In this document: piece by piece, positions 38,665 to 47,227 of the stretch
Layout: the number at the start of each line of letters is the position of its first letter
How positions within the stretch are numbered: position 1 is the stretch's first letter
Origin: Pelagomonas calceolata
Taxonomy: Eukaryota; Sar; Pelagophyceae; Pelagomonadales; Pelagomonadaceae
Direction of reading: 5' to 3'
Length of the DNA: 64,000 bases
Assembly: GCA_918797485.1 (NCBI GenBank)
Contig: CAKKNE010000003.1
Location: forward strand, 1,054,001-1,118,000
Translations under genes and position numbers: made by a program
The notes under the pieces: generated by a model
The model's database searches: none
What the model was told of the DNA's origin: nothing
The model's input: the letters and a program-made list of their open reading frames with translations, nothing else

Positions 38665-40821
38665 TTACACAATTCGGGAAGGCGCCTCGTCCTCGCTCGC
38701 CGAGTCGTCCGACGAAGAAGTGTGCACCGTCTCCCAGTCGTCCTCCCCCGCTTTCCCACCGGTCCATCTATTTGAGGGATTCTTCTGTGCATATAAATCA
38801 CCATCAACGTAAGCGGAAGGAAACCAACCCTCCTCGTCCCAGCAGTTATCACGACGCGCGTTCCAGGCCGTCCGGCGCCCGTACCACCACCCATCCTTCC
38901 CCTTCTTGAGTACTTGCACGTTCTCACGATAAGTCAAACCTATCTCGTCGGAAGATTGAGGAGCGTAGTTGAACTGCACGATAGCCGTCTCCAGTACAAT
39001 TTCTTGCCCCGGCGGAGTGACCGGCGGCGGTGGCGGTATCTCTTCGAACCCGTACAACAAAGCATGATCGACATGGCCTTGTAAGGTACAAGCAACCAAC
39101 TCACAAGCACAGAACGGCACGGCGCCGTCGCCGCGGTCCAATTTTATTGTGAGTGACCCATGAGCCGTTAGTTGTTTCGAGGTCGCCGGTTGGAGGTGCT
39201 CCGTCAGTTCCTCTGAGCCATGTAACAAATCCTTCGCGGAGAACTTCGCCGCCCCGCACGCGAAATGTTTGTTTTTCGCGCGGTTGAAGTCGTAGATCGC
39301 ACAGACCAATTCATAGCCCTCGTCGTAGACTGGAATTTTCACAGTAAACCGGAAATCTTCGTCTTTCTGGGAAAACTCACAATCCGCACCTCTCACATTC
39401 TTCGTCCGCACGATTTCCACGGGCTTGGCGTCCGACCTGCAAGATTTCGCGACCACATAGGGCTCTAGCAATTTCGCGGGGTCGATCTGCTTCAGGTCGC
39501 GGCAACATACCAAATAGACCGTCACGTCTAGCGTCAAATCTCTTCTAGAAGACACAACAGGTTCCGTAAACGCGGTATCCGCCTTGAGGAACGCGTGGGG
39601 CCGTAAATTCGCGTCGCGGACGGGCCCGGAGGCCTGGAACGTGTACAGCAAATCCATGACCAAAGGCTCCCGGATGCCACCCGGTTCTAGGCGCGGCGTC
39701 CAGAGCTCCACTAATTTTTTCGAGGCCGTTAACACCACGCGTCTCTCATCAAATAAAGTACATTGGCGGATGACCTCCACTCTCGATGTCAGAGCGAAGT
39801 GCCTCAATAACCGAGGGTGGAAGGCGTCCGTCTGGTCCGACAGAGCCCAGGCCTCCTTGTCATCACAATGATCAGGTACGCTGTAGGCTTTTGCACCATC
39901 AGAACCTCCCGTTAATAAAACGGGCCGGAAGCCGTTTCTCAACGTCGGCGCGTAGACGCAGCACGACGCGCCCGGCAGGTCGTATATTATTTCTTCTGAC
40001 AGAGCCGAGAAGACCCTTACTTTTTTATCCAACGAGCAGGTCACCACAAAGTCCCTCCCTTGACAACCACCAACGCACACCCCACAAACACCACCACGAT
40101 GGCCTTCATACGAACGCAAACACAGGTTGTCCTCGCCGAGACCCCAGAGCTTGGCCGTTCCGTCGGCTCCCCCAGTCAGTAACACGTCCGGCCCGCCCGC
40201 CTCGCCCACCAATTCTTCTGAAGAAATAACTGAGACCTCGAGGCAGTTCACACACCCGGCGTGGTACGTCATGTTCGCCACCTCCTCGCCATCAAACACA
40301 TCATACACTTCGCACGTCGAGTCGTTGCTACAGCTCACTACCACTAAGTCTTCCGATCGATGAAAGGCTATACCCGTGATGGTCTTGCGGTGGATGCCCT
40401 TGAAGAGCCTTGTACGAGCGGTAGCTGCGGTCTTCGGTCTCCTTTTATTCCGCATGCGCGAGGCGGGTCGCGGCGCCCCGTCCACGACCATGATTTGGCC
40501 ATCACTGGAACCGGTTGCTACTAATCGTTTGCCCTCGTGGTCGATGATCGAGACGCAGCAGACGCCCGGTCTCGAAGCGGCGGCGCTCACGGCGGGGTTG
40601 CGCAGCACCTGGACATTGGCTGCCATTGCTTCACTTGTGGCTGCCCCGAGGGCCTCAGTCGCGGCGACAGGCGTCCTGGCTGCCTCGTCCGGCGTCGTTT
40701 CCCACGTCTGTCCCGCGCAAGCTCGCGCTTTACGCCTGCCGCCGGGAGAGCGCTGTTGGCGGTTATCATCGTGAGGCGGCCCCAGCATGCGTGCTCCCAG
40801 GGCGTCCCAGGGGTCGCTCAT
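38665..40821 (-). CDS. WD40 - C2 - SH3 multidomain protein
   Basis: A 718-residue single-exon protein starting MSDPWDALGARMLGPP. WD40 repeats occupy about 100-400 (VSIIDHEGKRLVATGSSDGQIMVVDG; ITGIAFHRSEDLVVVSCSNDSTCEVYDV; DVLLTGGADGTAKLWGLG; FVVTCSLDKKVRVFSA). A C2-like beta sandwich follows (LTLDVTVYLVCCRDLKQIDPAKLLEPYVVAKSC...ELVCAIYDFNRAKNKHFACGAAKFS). It ends with an SH3 domain (AIVQFNYAPQSSDEIGLTYRENVQVLKKGKDGWWYGRR...EEGWFPSAYVD). The combination suggests a scaffold linking membranes and signalling proteins. The open frame continues upstream but there overlaps the divergent gene antisense, so I set the start at this Met. Confidence 0.8.
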   Translation of the reverse strand: MSDPWDALGARMLGPPHDDNRQQRSPGGRRKARACAGQTWETTPDEAARTPVAATEALGAATSEAMAANVQVLRNPAVSAAASRPGVCCVSIIDHEGKRLVATGSSDGQIMVVDGAPRPASRMRNKRRPKTAATARTRLFKGIHRKTITGIAFHRSEDLVVVSCSNDSTCEVYDVFDGEEVANMTYHAGCVNCLEVSVISSEELVGEAGGPDVLLTGGADGTAKLWGLGEDNLCLRSYEGHRGGVCGVCVGGCQGRDFVVTCSLDKKVRVFSALSEEIIYDLPGASCCVYAPTLRNGFRPVLLTGGSDGAKAYSVPDHCDDKEAWALSDQTDAFHPRLLRHFALTSRVEVIRQCTLFDERRVVLTASKKLVELWTPRLEPGGIREPLVMDLLYTFQASGPVRDANLRPHAFLKADTAFTEPVVSSRRDLTLDVTVYLVCCRDLKQIDPAKLLEPYVVAKSCRSDAKPVEIVRTKNVRGADCEFSQKDEDFRFTVKIPVYDEGYELVCAIYDFNRAKNKHFACGAAKFSAKDLLHGSEELTEHLQPATSKQLTAHGSLTIKLDRGDGAVPFCACELVACTLQGHVDHALLYGFEEIPPPPPVTPPGQEIVLETAIVQFNYAPQSSDEIGLTYRENVQVLKKGKDGWWYGRRTAWNARRDNCWDEEGWFPSAYVDGDLYAQKNPSNRWTGGKAGEDDWETVHTSSSDDSASEDEAPSRIV

Positions 40822-40954
40822 GAAGACGAGACGCCTCCGGACAATGAATGGAGGCACGAATCCTAGTACGTTACCTCTTGGCAGTTCGCAGTCCGCACAT
40901 GAAAAGGGCTGCCACAAAGGGCTGCCCTGCGAGCACTTGTGTTGCAAAAAGACC

Positions 40955-42241
40955 ATGGAGCTCGGCGCCGACGGCCTGCCCGTGCTCCCGGCGAAGGACC
41001 AGGCCGAGATCAACGCCATGAGGCGCCAGGCGCAGGAGGCTGAAATGGCAGCTCTAAAGCTATTGGGCGAGGACACGAGCGGTGCCGTCCAAGCCAAACC
41101 CCTGTCCATGTTCAACCGCGTGTCGTCGGCGGCGCGGGCCGCCCAGCGCCAGACCGCGCAGTACTTGCGGCTGCGCGCGTCGCGCGACTCGAAGGTCTCG
41201 TCGGCGCCTTCCACGCCGGGCTCGCTCACGCCGGCTCCATTGATGAAGGCGCCGGAGCCGGAGCCCATGCCCGCCAAAGCCACGGAGCCAGTCGTTGAGA
41301 AGGTGCCGCCGGCGAAGAAGCCGAGCAAGCACGTCCAACGGAGCAAGAAAGCCCCACCGGCGAAGAAAGCGGCCCGGTCGGGTCTCCTCGAGGCCGTCGA
41401 GGCCGATGTCAGGGCAGCGCGCAACACGCCGGCGCCGAAGCCCGCGCCGTCGGCGGAGCCGCCGAAGCCGGCCGCCCGCGCCGCGCGGGAGCCGGCGAAG
41501 GCGCCGGAGCCGCCGAAGTACGGCTACGAAAGTCTCCTGAGCGACGTCTCGCGCGCCTACTGCGGCTACGACGAGGCCTACTTCCACGACCGGCCGCGCG
41601 AGCTCGCGTCGCAGGAGAAGGCGGGACAGGCGGCGCGCGCCGCCGCCGACGCGCGCGAGGTCGTCGCGAGCCGCGAGGCCGCGCTGCGCTCGTCCAAGGA
41701 CGCCGCGCGCGCGGCGGACGCGGCGCTGCGGCAGCTGCGGAAGCCCGCCAAAACTACAAAGGAGACGAAGAAGGATTTGTGGTTGGCGGCGCCGGCGTCT
41801 CCCACCCCAGCCGAGATCGACAAGAGGATCGACGAGCTGCGCCAGCGCGCCGAGGGCGACCTCGCGCCGGACCCGGTCTTGCGACGGGCGCGCGCGGCGC
41901 TCCACGGGGCCGTTCCGGGCGACCTTGCGGGCGTCCGGGTTGTGGATGACGCGCCAGTCGTTGTTCAGGATCCGCTCAACGACCCCGTGCTGCGGCGCGC
42001 GAGGGCAATGCTCTCTCAACAACCGGCGGCCGCGCCGCCGCCTTCACAAAATCTCCCGGCCGAGCTCCTCGACGACCCGGTGCTGCAGAGGGCGCGGGCC
42101 ATGCTCGCCGCCGCCGCGGCGCCGCCGCCGGCGCCCGTCCCAGCCGAGTCGTCGTCGTCGGGCGAGGACCTCATGGCCCGGATCGCGCGCCTCGCCCAAA
42201 CAGAAGTCGAGCCGCCGCTGACCTTTGAGCCCCTAAAGTGA
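40955..42241 (+). CDS. Unknown coiled-coil protein with DPVLRRARA repeats
   Basis: A 428-residue protein starting MELGADGLPVLPAKDQAEINAMRRQAQEAEMAALKLL. It is Ala/Pro/Lys-rich in the middle (PAKKPSKHVQRSKKAPPAKKAARS), then has a helical charged region. Near the C-terminus, three copies of a D-P-V-L-R-R-A-R-A-M/A-L phrase appear about 30-50 residues apart (PDPVLRRARAALHG, NDPVLRRARAMLSQ, DDPVLQRARAMLAA), probably short helical binding motifs. The SYGYESLLSDVSRAYCGYDEAYFHDRPRE-like stretch looks ordered. No family was recognised. It is divergent from the WD40 gene with 133 bp between starts. Confidence 0.65.
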   Translation: MELGADGLPVLPAKDQAEINAMRRQAQEAEMAALKLLGEDTSGAVQAKPLSMFNRVSSAARAAQRQTAQYLRLRASRDSKVSSAPSTPGSLTPAPLMKAPEPEPMPAKATEPVVEKVPPAKKPSKHVQRSKKAPPAKKAARSGLLEAVEADVRAARNTPAPKPAPSAEPPKPAARAAREPAKAPEPPKYGYESLLSDVSRAYCGYDEAYFHDRPRELASQEKAGQAARAAADAREVVASREAALRSSKDAARAADAALRQLRKPAKTTKETKKDLWLAAPASPTPAEIDKRIDELRQRAEGDLAPDPVLRRARAALHGAVPGDLAGVRVVDDAPVVVQDPLNDPVLRRARAMLSQQPAAAPPPSQNLPAELLDDPVLQRARAMLAAAAAPPPAPVPAESSSSGEDLMARIARLAQTEVEPPLTFEPLK

Positions 42242-42261
42242 ACAGACAAATTTACTCAGGC

Positions 42262-44025
42262 TCACCCCTCGAGCTTCAGCCGCGCGAAGATGGGCTCCAT
42301 GACGTGCGCGTAGGACAGGTGGCCGTTCACCAGGTCCGACAGGTCCACGTTCTCGATCATAGGAGCGTCCTGGCCCGCGTGCTCCGGGACGACCGGCGTA
42401 GTTCCGGCCACGCCGGCGATGGACCAGGCCTTCGCGCGGTAGACGAGGCGCAGCATCCAGTCCCGCGTCGAGTAGCCGTTGATGAGTCGTCCGGAAACGA
42501 CTCCCCGAGCCGCCCGCCAGCGTTCTGAGGTCGCGGACACCGGCGCCCCCAGCAACACGGCGCACTCGACGCGCGACGCCGCCTTTTGCCGTCTTTGGGG
42601 AGACTGCCTTCGTGCATCTCCAGCGATGGCCGCTAAATATTCAAGCGCCTCCATCACAACACGGGCCCCAACACCGTAGCCCACGAGCATCGCCGGCGCC
42701 GTGCCCCTCGTTCCATCAAGTAAGGCCTCGGCGAGGCGCCTCCCCGCGCCCTTTGCGCGCTGGACGGCGACGGCCCAGGGGTCATCCACGCGGCGGACAT
42801 AAGACAAGGCCGAGAGCGGCAGTTGGGCCGTCGCAGCTAGACCACCCAAGGCGCTCCGCTTGATCGTCTCGTCTATGACTACTTTGCTGACTTTATCTCG
42901 AGCTGTAGCGTAGACGGTACAGTCGGCCATGGCCTTTTTCAGTCTTCTCAGGCACTTCTTCTCCCAGACGACGACCGCTCCATCAGAGCGGGGAAACATG
43001 TGGCGCACCCAGTCGCAGGATTCTAGTTCTAGCGCGTCCTCCCGCACGAGGTCGGCCCACGACGGGTCCTCCTCATTTGATTCCTCGACGACGGGCGCCC
43101 CTGCTGAGGAGGAGAAGGCGTCGTCATCATCTCTACCTTCCGCGAGCCAGCCCGGCACCAAGAACAATCGAGGCGCGCCGGCTCCCCTCGAGCGTTCGAC
43201 GGTCCGGAAGTCGTCGTCGGAGACGAAGCGCCTCCTCGCCTTCAGCCCGGCGACGCCGGCGCCCGCGCAGCCTAAGGAACCGGCCACGAGGCCCACGACG
43301 GCGACCGGTGCAGCCGCGGCGGTTAACGCTCCAGCGCCGGCGAGTAACGCGCCACCGCCCACCGCCGTGGCCGCGACCTTGGTGGCATCTTGCACCGATA
43401 CAGAAGATCGTCGTCTGGGCGGCTCGTCGAAGGACACGTGTCTCTGCTCCAGTCGCTCTGATTGCGAGACCATGGTCCAGGACGCGCGGCAGACTTGCGA
43501 AGCCTCTTTCAGGACGGCTCGGACTCGCGCGTCGTAGCTCGGCCTCGACGACTCCGCTCTCACTAAAGAACCTAGCAAATGTTGGGCGGCGTCGGGATCG
43601 ACGTCGTGCCGCCTCACACACGGCGTCTCATCCAGCAGGACGTAGTCGCCGTCCGCGCCGTCGCCTCGACTCCGGTCGCTGACGTTGAGCGTTTCGGCGC
43701 AGCGCGCCCGGAGGTCCGAGGCCCATCCATCATGGTCCGGCAGGTGCTCGGCGCGGCAGCGCCGCCCGTAGTTCGTGATGGCGCGTGCCACGGCCTCGAC
43801 CACGCTTTTGGCGCTCTCCTCGTCTTCGGAGGCGCCGAGGTCATCATCAATACCCCAGCCGTCCTCGCTCGGGTCCGTGTCGACGATGGGCACGTCTCTT
43901 AGGGACGCGATCGAGGCGCCGAGGTCGATGCGTTGGTCCTGGTCGGGGGTCACGGCGATCGGGTCGTCGATGGTGCCGCTGTCGGACGTAGCGTCGGCCT
44001 CGCAGATGTGGCAGCCTCGTACCAT
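42262..44025 (-). CDS. DUF726/TMCO4-like membrane hydrolase-fold protein
   Basis: A 587-residue protein from MVRGCHICEADATSDSG. It has a hydrophobic Gly/Ala region (VAATAVGGGALLAGAGALTAAAAPVAVVGLVAGSLGCAGAGVAGLKARR) followed by an alpha/beta-hydrolase domain: RLFLVPGWLAEGRDD, AMLVGYGVGARVVMEALEYL, VECAVLLGAPVSATSERWRAARGVVSGRLINGYSTRDWMLRLVYR and IENVDLSDLVNGHLSYAHVM. This order is that of the DUF726 family (TMCO4, yeast Mil1). The nucleophile elbow reads GYGVG where relatives have GYSLG, so the catalytic Ser is absent and the protein may not be an active hydrolase. The upstream in-frame extension has no ATG. Confidence 0.8.
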   Translation of the reverse strand: MVRGCHICEADATSDSGTIDDPIAVTPDQDQRIDLGASIASLRDVPIVDTDPSEDGWGIDDDLGASEDEESAKSVVEAVARAITNYGRRCRAEHLPDHDGWASDLRARCAETLNVSDRSRGDGADGDYVLLDETPCVRRHDVDPDAAQHLLGSLVRAESSRPSYDARVRAVLKEASQVCRASWTMVSQSERLEQRHVSFDEPPRRRSSVSVQDATKVAATAVGGGALLAGAGALTAAAAPVAVVGLVAGSLGCAGAGVAGLKARRRFVSDDDFRTVERSRGAGAPRLFLVPGWLAEGRDDDDAFSSSAGAPVVEESNEEDPSWADLVREDALELESCDWVRHMFPRSDGAVVVWEKKCLRRLKKAMADCTVYATARDKVSKVVIDETIKRSALGGLAATAQLPLSALSYVRRVDDPWAVAVQRAKGAGRRLAEALLDGTRGTAPAMLVGYGVGARVVMEALEYLAAIAGDARRQSPQRRQKAASRVECAVLLGAPVSATSERWRAARGVVSGRLINGYSTRDWMLRLVYRAKAWSIAGVAGTTPVVPEHAGQDAPMIENVDLSDLVNGHLSYAHVMEPIFARLKLEG

Positions 44026-44247
44026 CTTAGCGTGCACAGCCTCGTACGTTGAGTTTAAAGTGACTAGCACTGACCCGCTGAACGGGCCGTTTACGGCTTT
44101 TTGGGCCCGGTCTTTCGATGCAGGGCAAGCTGCGGATGGTTGAGCGCCAAGGAAGAAATCACGGATCTGTAGACCGCTGTATGTGCCGCAAATTGGCCAG
44201 ACGAACACGCGGCTTGGATATTTGCTAGCTTGGACATACTAGGGATG

Positions 44248-44271
44248 CCTAGTGTGTTACACACCGCTAGC
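44248..44271 (-). promoter_or_regulatory. Promoter palindrome, copy 9
   Basis: The plus strand shows CCTAGTGTGTTAC and CGCTAGC; it is 222 bp before the DUF726 ATG and reads with that gene. The neighbour on the other side presents its 3' end, so the owner is unambiguous. A second-class variant (GCTAGCTTGGACATACTAGG) lies beside it at 44224-44243. Confidence 0.75.
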
Positions 44272-44312
44272 TGTCGCCGGCAGAACAGGCGTATGATTCT
44301 CACGAACTACTC

Positions 44313-46724
44313 TTACGAACCCGCATCGGGCCCCGCGGTGGCCGCGTCGTCGTCCGCGTTCATGTCGAAAACGCAGATGCCGAGCGAGTCCAGACCCCTA
44401 TAAAACGCCGGATCCTCGCTAAGAACCGCCTTCTGAATGGCCTCTTCCCCCATCATGTCGATGACGAGGGCCGTCGCGACGGGTGCGACGCCGCGGAATA
44501 GCTGCCCGACGCCCGAGTAGACGATGGAGACGCTCTCGACGGCCGGACAGTCGGCACAGCCCGCTTCGCGAGCCTTGCGAATCGTCACGGCGCAATTCGA
44601 CGCGAAAAAGCGCGCCGCGTCCCGGACGAAGCGTCGCTTGTGGTCCTCGGGGACGCCGTCCGGCATCTCGAGGGGCTGCGGTTCCATCTCGTTGAGCGGA
44701 CAGCCGGACCAGACAAAGCGCATCGATAGTACGCCGTCCGCCGTCGCCACCTTCGACACTAAGAAGCCATCGAGCGCCCGCTCCAAGATGAGCCGGTCGA
44801 GCCGCTCCGCGAAGGTCGGGAACGGACGGTTCTCGATGCCGTTCGTGCTCCCCGCTATCAGGCGCTTCGTCCAAAACTCTCCCGGATGCGCCACCTCCGC
44901 GACCTCGCGAAGCACGACGGCCGTCAGCGCGATCTCCGCGACCGCGGCCACCGACGCGATCTCCATCGTGAGCTGGAGAATTAATGCCGGCGGTAAATCC
45001 TCTCGCAGCACCTCCGCGCCGACGGGAGTCACGTACGCGCCCATGCGATGGCGCGGCGTCGTCGGGGACCACCACGCGTCGATGGGCCACGACGTCGCTC
45101 CGGGAATTTCCACGACCTCGTGGTCGTCGCCGCCGCCGACGGCTTCTCGATTGTAGTGGAGCAACGAGACGGCTGCCGTGATTTGTTCGTCGCCAGCAGC
45201 CTCCCAATCGATTCGACCGAGCGCCGCGACGCACAGGAAGACGCGCAAGGCGAGCTGGTGCGCCCGCGCGAAGCCCGAGAAGTCCAGCCCCCCGTCATCC
45301 GCCAAACAACACGTATTGCGAAGCCTCACAATATCGCGCAGCGCGGGCGCCAGGCACCATTGCAGAAGTGCCAGTCGCGTCGGGCGCGGGATGCGGTCGA
45401 GGGCCTCCGTGCACTTCTCGTGGGCGTGCGCCGCGGCGACGAGCGCCAGCTCCTTACCCCAGTATTTACCGTCGGCAGCCAATTTTTCGCTCGCGCGCAT
45501 CTTCGCCGCCTGCAGAACCGCGCCGTCCTCCCATCCGAGCCCCACGTCGAGCTCGGCCGCGGCGGCGAGAACCAGCAAATCCTCGGCCCGACCGCCCTCG
45601 AACTTAACGCCCCCGAGCTGATTGTCGGGCCGCAGCAGCGCGTCCCAGACCTCGGCGCGCCGCGCCTCCTTGAAGCGCTCGAAATCTCCCGCGCGGAACA
45701 TCGCGAAGACCTCGTCCAGCACCTCGCGGCGGCCTTCCTCCGTCTCGACGCGCCAATCGGCGACGGTAAATTTGTCGACGCGCCGCGCCGCGCTCCGGAA
45801 CTCGGACTTCTCCGCGAAGCCGCGCGTCGACAGCCCGGCGCTCTCGATCGCCTTGCGAAGCTCGCTGAGCTTCGACGGCTCCTCGTGGGCCCACGGGAGA
45901 CCGAGGTATCCAGTCTGTGTGCAGGTCTCGAAGCGCGGGCGGTTGATGCCGGGCTGGTTGCGGATGACCCCCGACGCCGACGGGTCGCTCCCAAGCGTCG
46001 CGACCGCGAGCGCCAGCTCCTCCGCCCGCGCGAAATGCGACCGCCGCAGCGCCAGCGGCCGGCACGCGCCGCTGAGCGGGACGAGTAGCGGCGCTAATTC
46101 CGATGCGGCACGCCCGCGTTTTCGGCTCGCCGCAGTGATGTCGTCATCCGTGGGTCCGTCAACGTCGCCCGGGACGACGCCGAGCAAATCCGATTGCGTT
46201 GATGCGTACAGCGCCTCGCGCGCTTCCGGCGTCTTCGGCCATTCTTCTCGCGGCATCCGTCCGAGCTTCGAGAAGAAGCGGTACTGCCCCAGCATCGTCT
46301 CAGGTTTGATCACAGTATAGGTGCCGCCCTGCGCCATATGGACGCGCTGGCCCGCCGCGGGGTTGCTTTCGGGGTATGCGTAGGCGGTCGTACCCGCCGC
46401 CATTTCGTTTTGCTTCGGCTTGAGCCAGAGCTCTCGGACCGCGTCGACGACGTAGGCAACGGGCGCGTCCGGCGCCACCATCGCTGCCAGCACCGCGCTG
46501 CCTTCGCGCGCGTCCGGCGCCACGGCCAGCGCCAGGGCGCACACCTCGAGCGGGCCCAGCTGCTTAGTCCGGTAGTACCTCAGCAGCATGTTTTTGCCGA
46601 ACCACGAGATCTCCGCGTTCGCCGGCGTTAAGAATTGGGCGTATCGGTCTACGAACTTCTCCGCCTTGTCCATCTCGTCGCGGGCGTGGGCGCCGAACAT
46701 CTGACCCGATTGAAAGTGTGCCAT
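44313..46724 (-). CDS. Large unknown protein
   Basis: An 803-residue single-exon protein starting MAHFQSGQMFGAHARDEMDKAEKFVDRYAQFL. It is entirely ordered-looking, rich in Ala/Glu/Arg helices, with no membrane segment. Notable phrases are WFGKNMLLRYYRTKQLGPLEVCALALAVAPD, INRPRFETCTQTGYLGLPWAHEEPSKLSELRKAIESAGLSTRGF and MRFVWSGCPLNEMEPQPLEMPDGVPEDHKRRFVRDAARFFASNC. I recognise no domain. The in-frame extension upstream of this Met comes from a duplicated promoter sequence, so I excluded it. Confidence 0.6.
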   Translation of the reverse strand: MAHFQSGQMFGAHARDEMDKAEKFVDRYAQFLTPANAEISWFGKNMLLRYYRTKQLGPLEVCALALAVAPDAREGSAVLAAMVAPDAPVAYVVDAVRELWLKPKQNEMAAGTTAYAYPESNPAAGQRVHMAQGGTYTVIKPETMLGQYRFFSKLGRMPREEWPKTPEAREALYASTQSDLLGVVPGDVDGPTDDDITAASRKRGRAASELAPLLVPLSGACRPLALRRSHFARAEELALAVATLGSDPSASGVIRNQPGINRPRFETCTQTGYLGLPWAHEEPSKLSELRKAIESAGLSTRGFAEKSEFRSAARRVDKFTVADWRVETEEGRREVLDEVFAMFRAGDFERFKEARRAEVWDALLRPDNQLGGVKFEGGRAEDLLVLAAAAELDVGLGWEDGAVLQAAKMRASEKLAADGKYWGKELALVAAAHAHEKCTEALDRIPRPTRLALLQWCLAPALRDIVRLRNTCCLADDGGLDFSGFARAHQLALRVFLCVAALGRIDWEAAGDEQITAAVSLLHYNREAVGGGDDHEVVEIPGATSWPIDAWWSPTTPRHRMGAYVTPVGAEVLREDLPPALILQLTMEIASVAAVAEIALTAVVLREVAEVAHPGEFWTKRLIAGSTNGIENRPFPTFAERLDRLILERALDGFLVSKVATADGVLSMRFVWSGCPLNEMEPQPLEMPDGVPEDHKRRFVRDAARFFASNCAVTIRKAREAGCADCPAVESVSIVYSGVGQLFRGVAPVATALVIDMMGEEAIQKAVLSEDPAFYRGLDSLGICVFDMNADDDAATAGPDAGS

Positions 46725-46729
46725 TTTTT

Positions 46730-46812
46730 CTTCCGGGCAGCGGGCAGCGCGTATCCAAGTGTTGACGGTAGGCTTTTTCCGGGCAGCGGCCGCGCGTATC
46801 CAGCCTGCTCTC
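46730..46812. repeat. Imperfect duplication in promoter
   Basis: A stretch with CCGGGCAGCGGGCAGCGCG-TATCCA is followed about 50 bp later by CCGGGCAGCGGCCGCGCG-TATCCA, directly upstream of the large unknown gene. Confidence 0.7.
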
Positions 46813-46981
46813 CGGCTGGCAGTGGCTCTCCGAGGCCTAGGCGTACCGAACTCGCTCCACCGTTCCAGCACAGTTGGAGACCGACTGTCGGCGTGCGTAG
46901 GCGTTGCGCGAGGCAGCGTTCTGTTGCGTGTGTCCAGCGAGGCGTCGGAGAGCTTGGCTCCAAGTGGAGCTTGTGGAGCTT

Positions 46982-47005
46982 GCTAGTGTCTTACAGTACG
47001 CTAGC
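46982..47005 (-). promoter_or_regulatory. Promoter palindrome, copy 10
   Basis: The plus strand shows GCTAGTGTCTTACAG and CGCTAGC; it is 257 bp from the minus-strand ATG at 46724, in a divergent spacer. Confidence 0.8.
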
Positions 47006-47227
47006 TCGTTGCAGCGCGGCTTCGTGCTTGCGAGGCGACGGTGGGGCCTCGCGTGGGCTGTGGACTAGCGTCGTAGAGCTGTGGTGGCTGTGGGCCCGCC
47101 TGTGGGAAATTTGAGCAGGCGTGCAGCGGTACACAGCACGCTGTGGGGTGCCAAGCTGCGTGGCGTTTTACAGCTGTGCTCAAAGCTGTCCGGAACCGTG
47201 ACGGGTAGTGCGGCGGCTTGTCGAGCC

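Noticed and set aside
40822-41427. N-terminal extension of the WD40 protein by 202 residues
   Set aside because: It overlaps the divergent gene antisense and has no domain; the Met at 40821 is a natural start.
41060-42022. 320-codon minus-strand frame
   Set aside because: Arg-rich antisense shadow of the coiled-coil gene.
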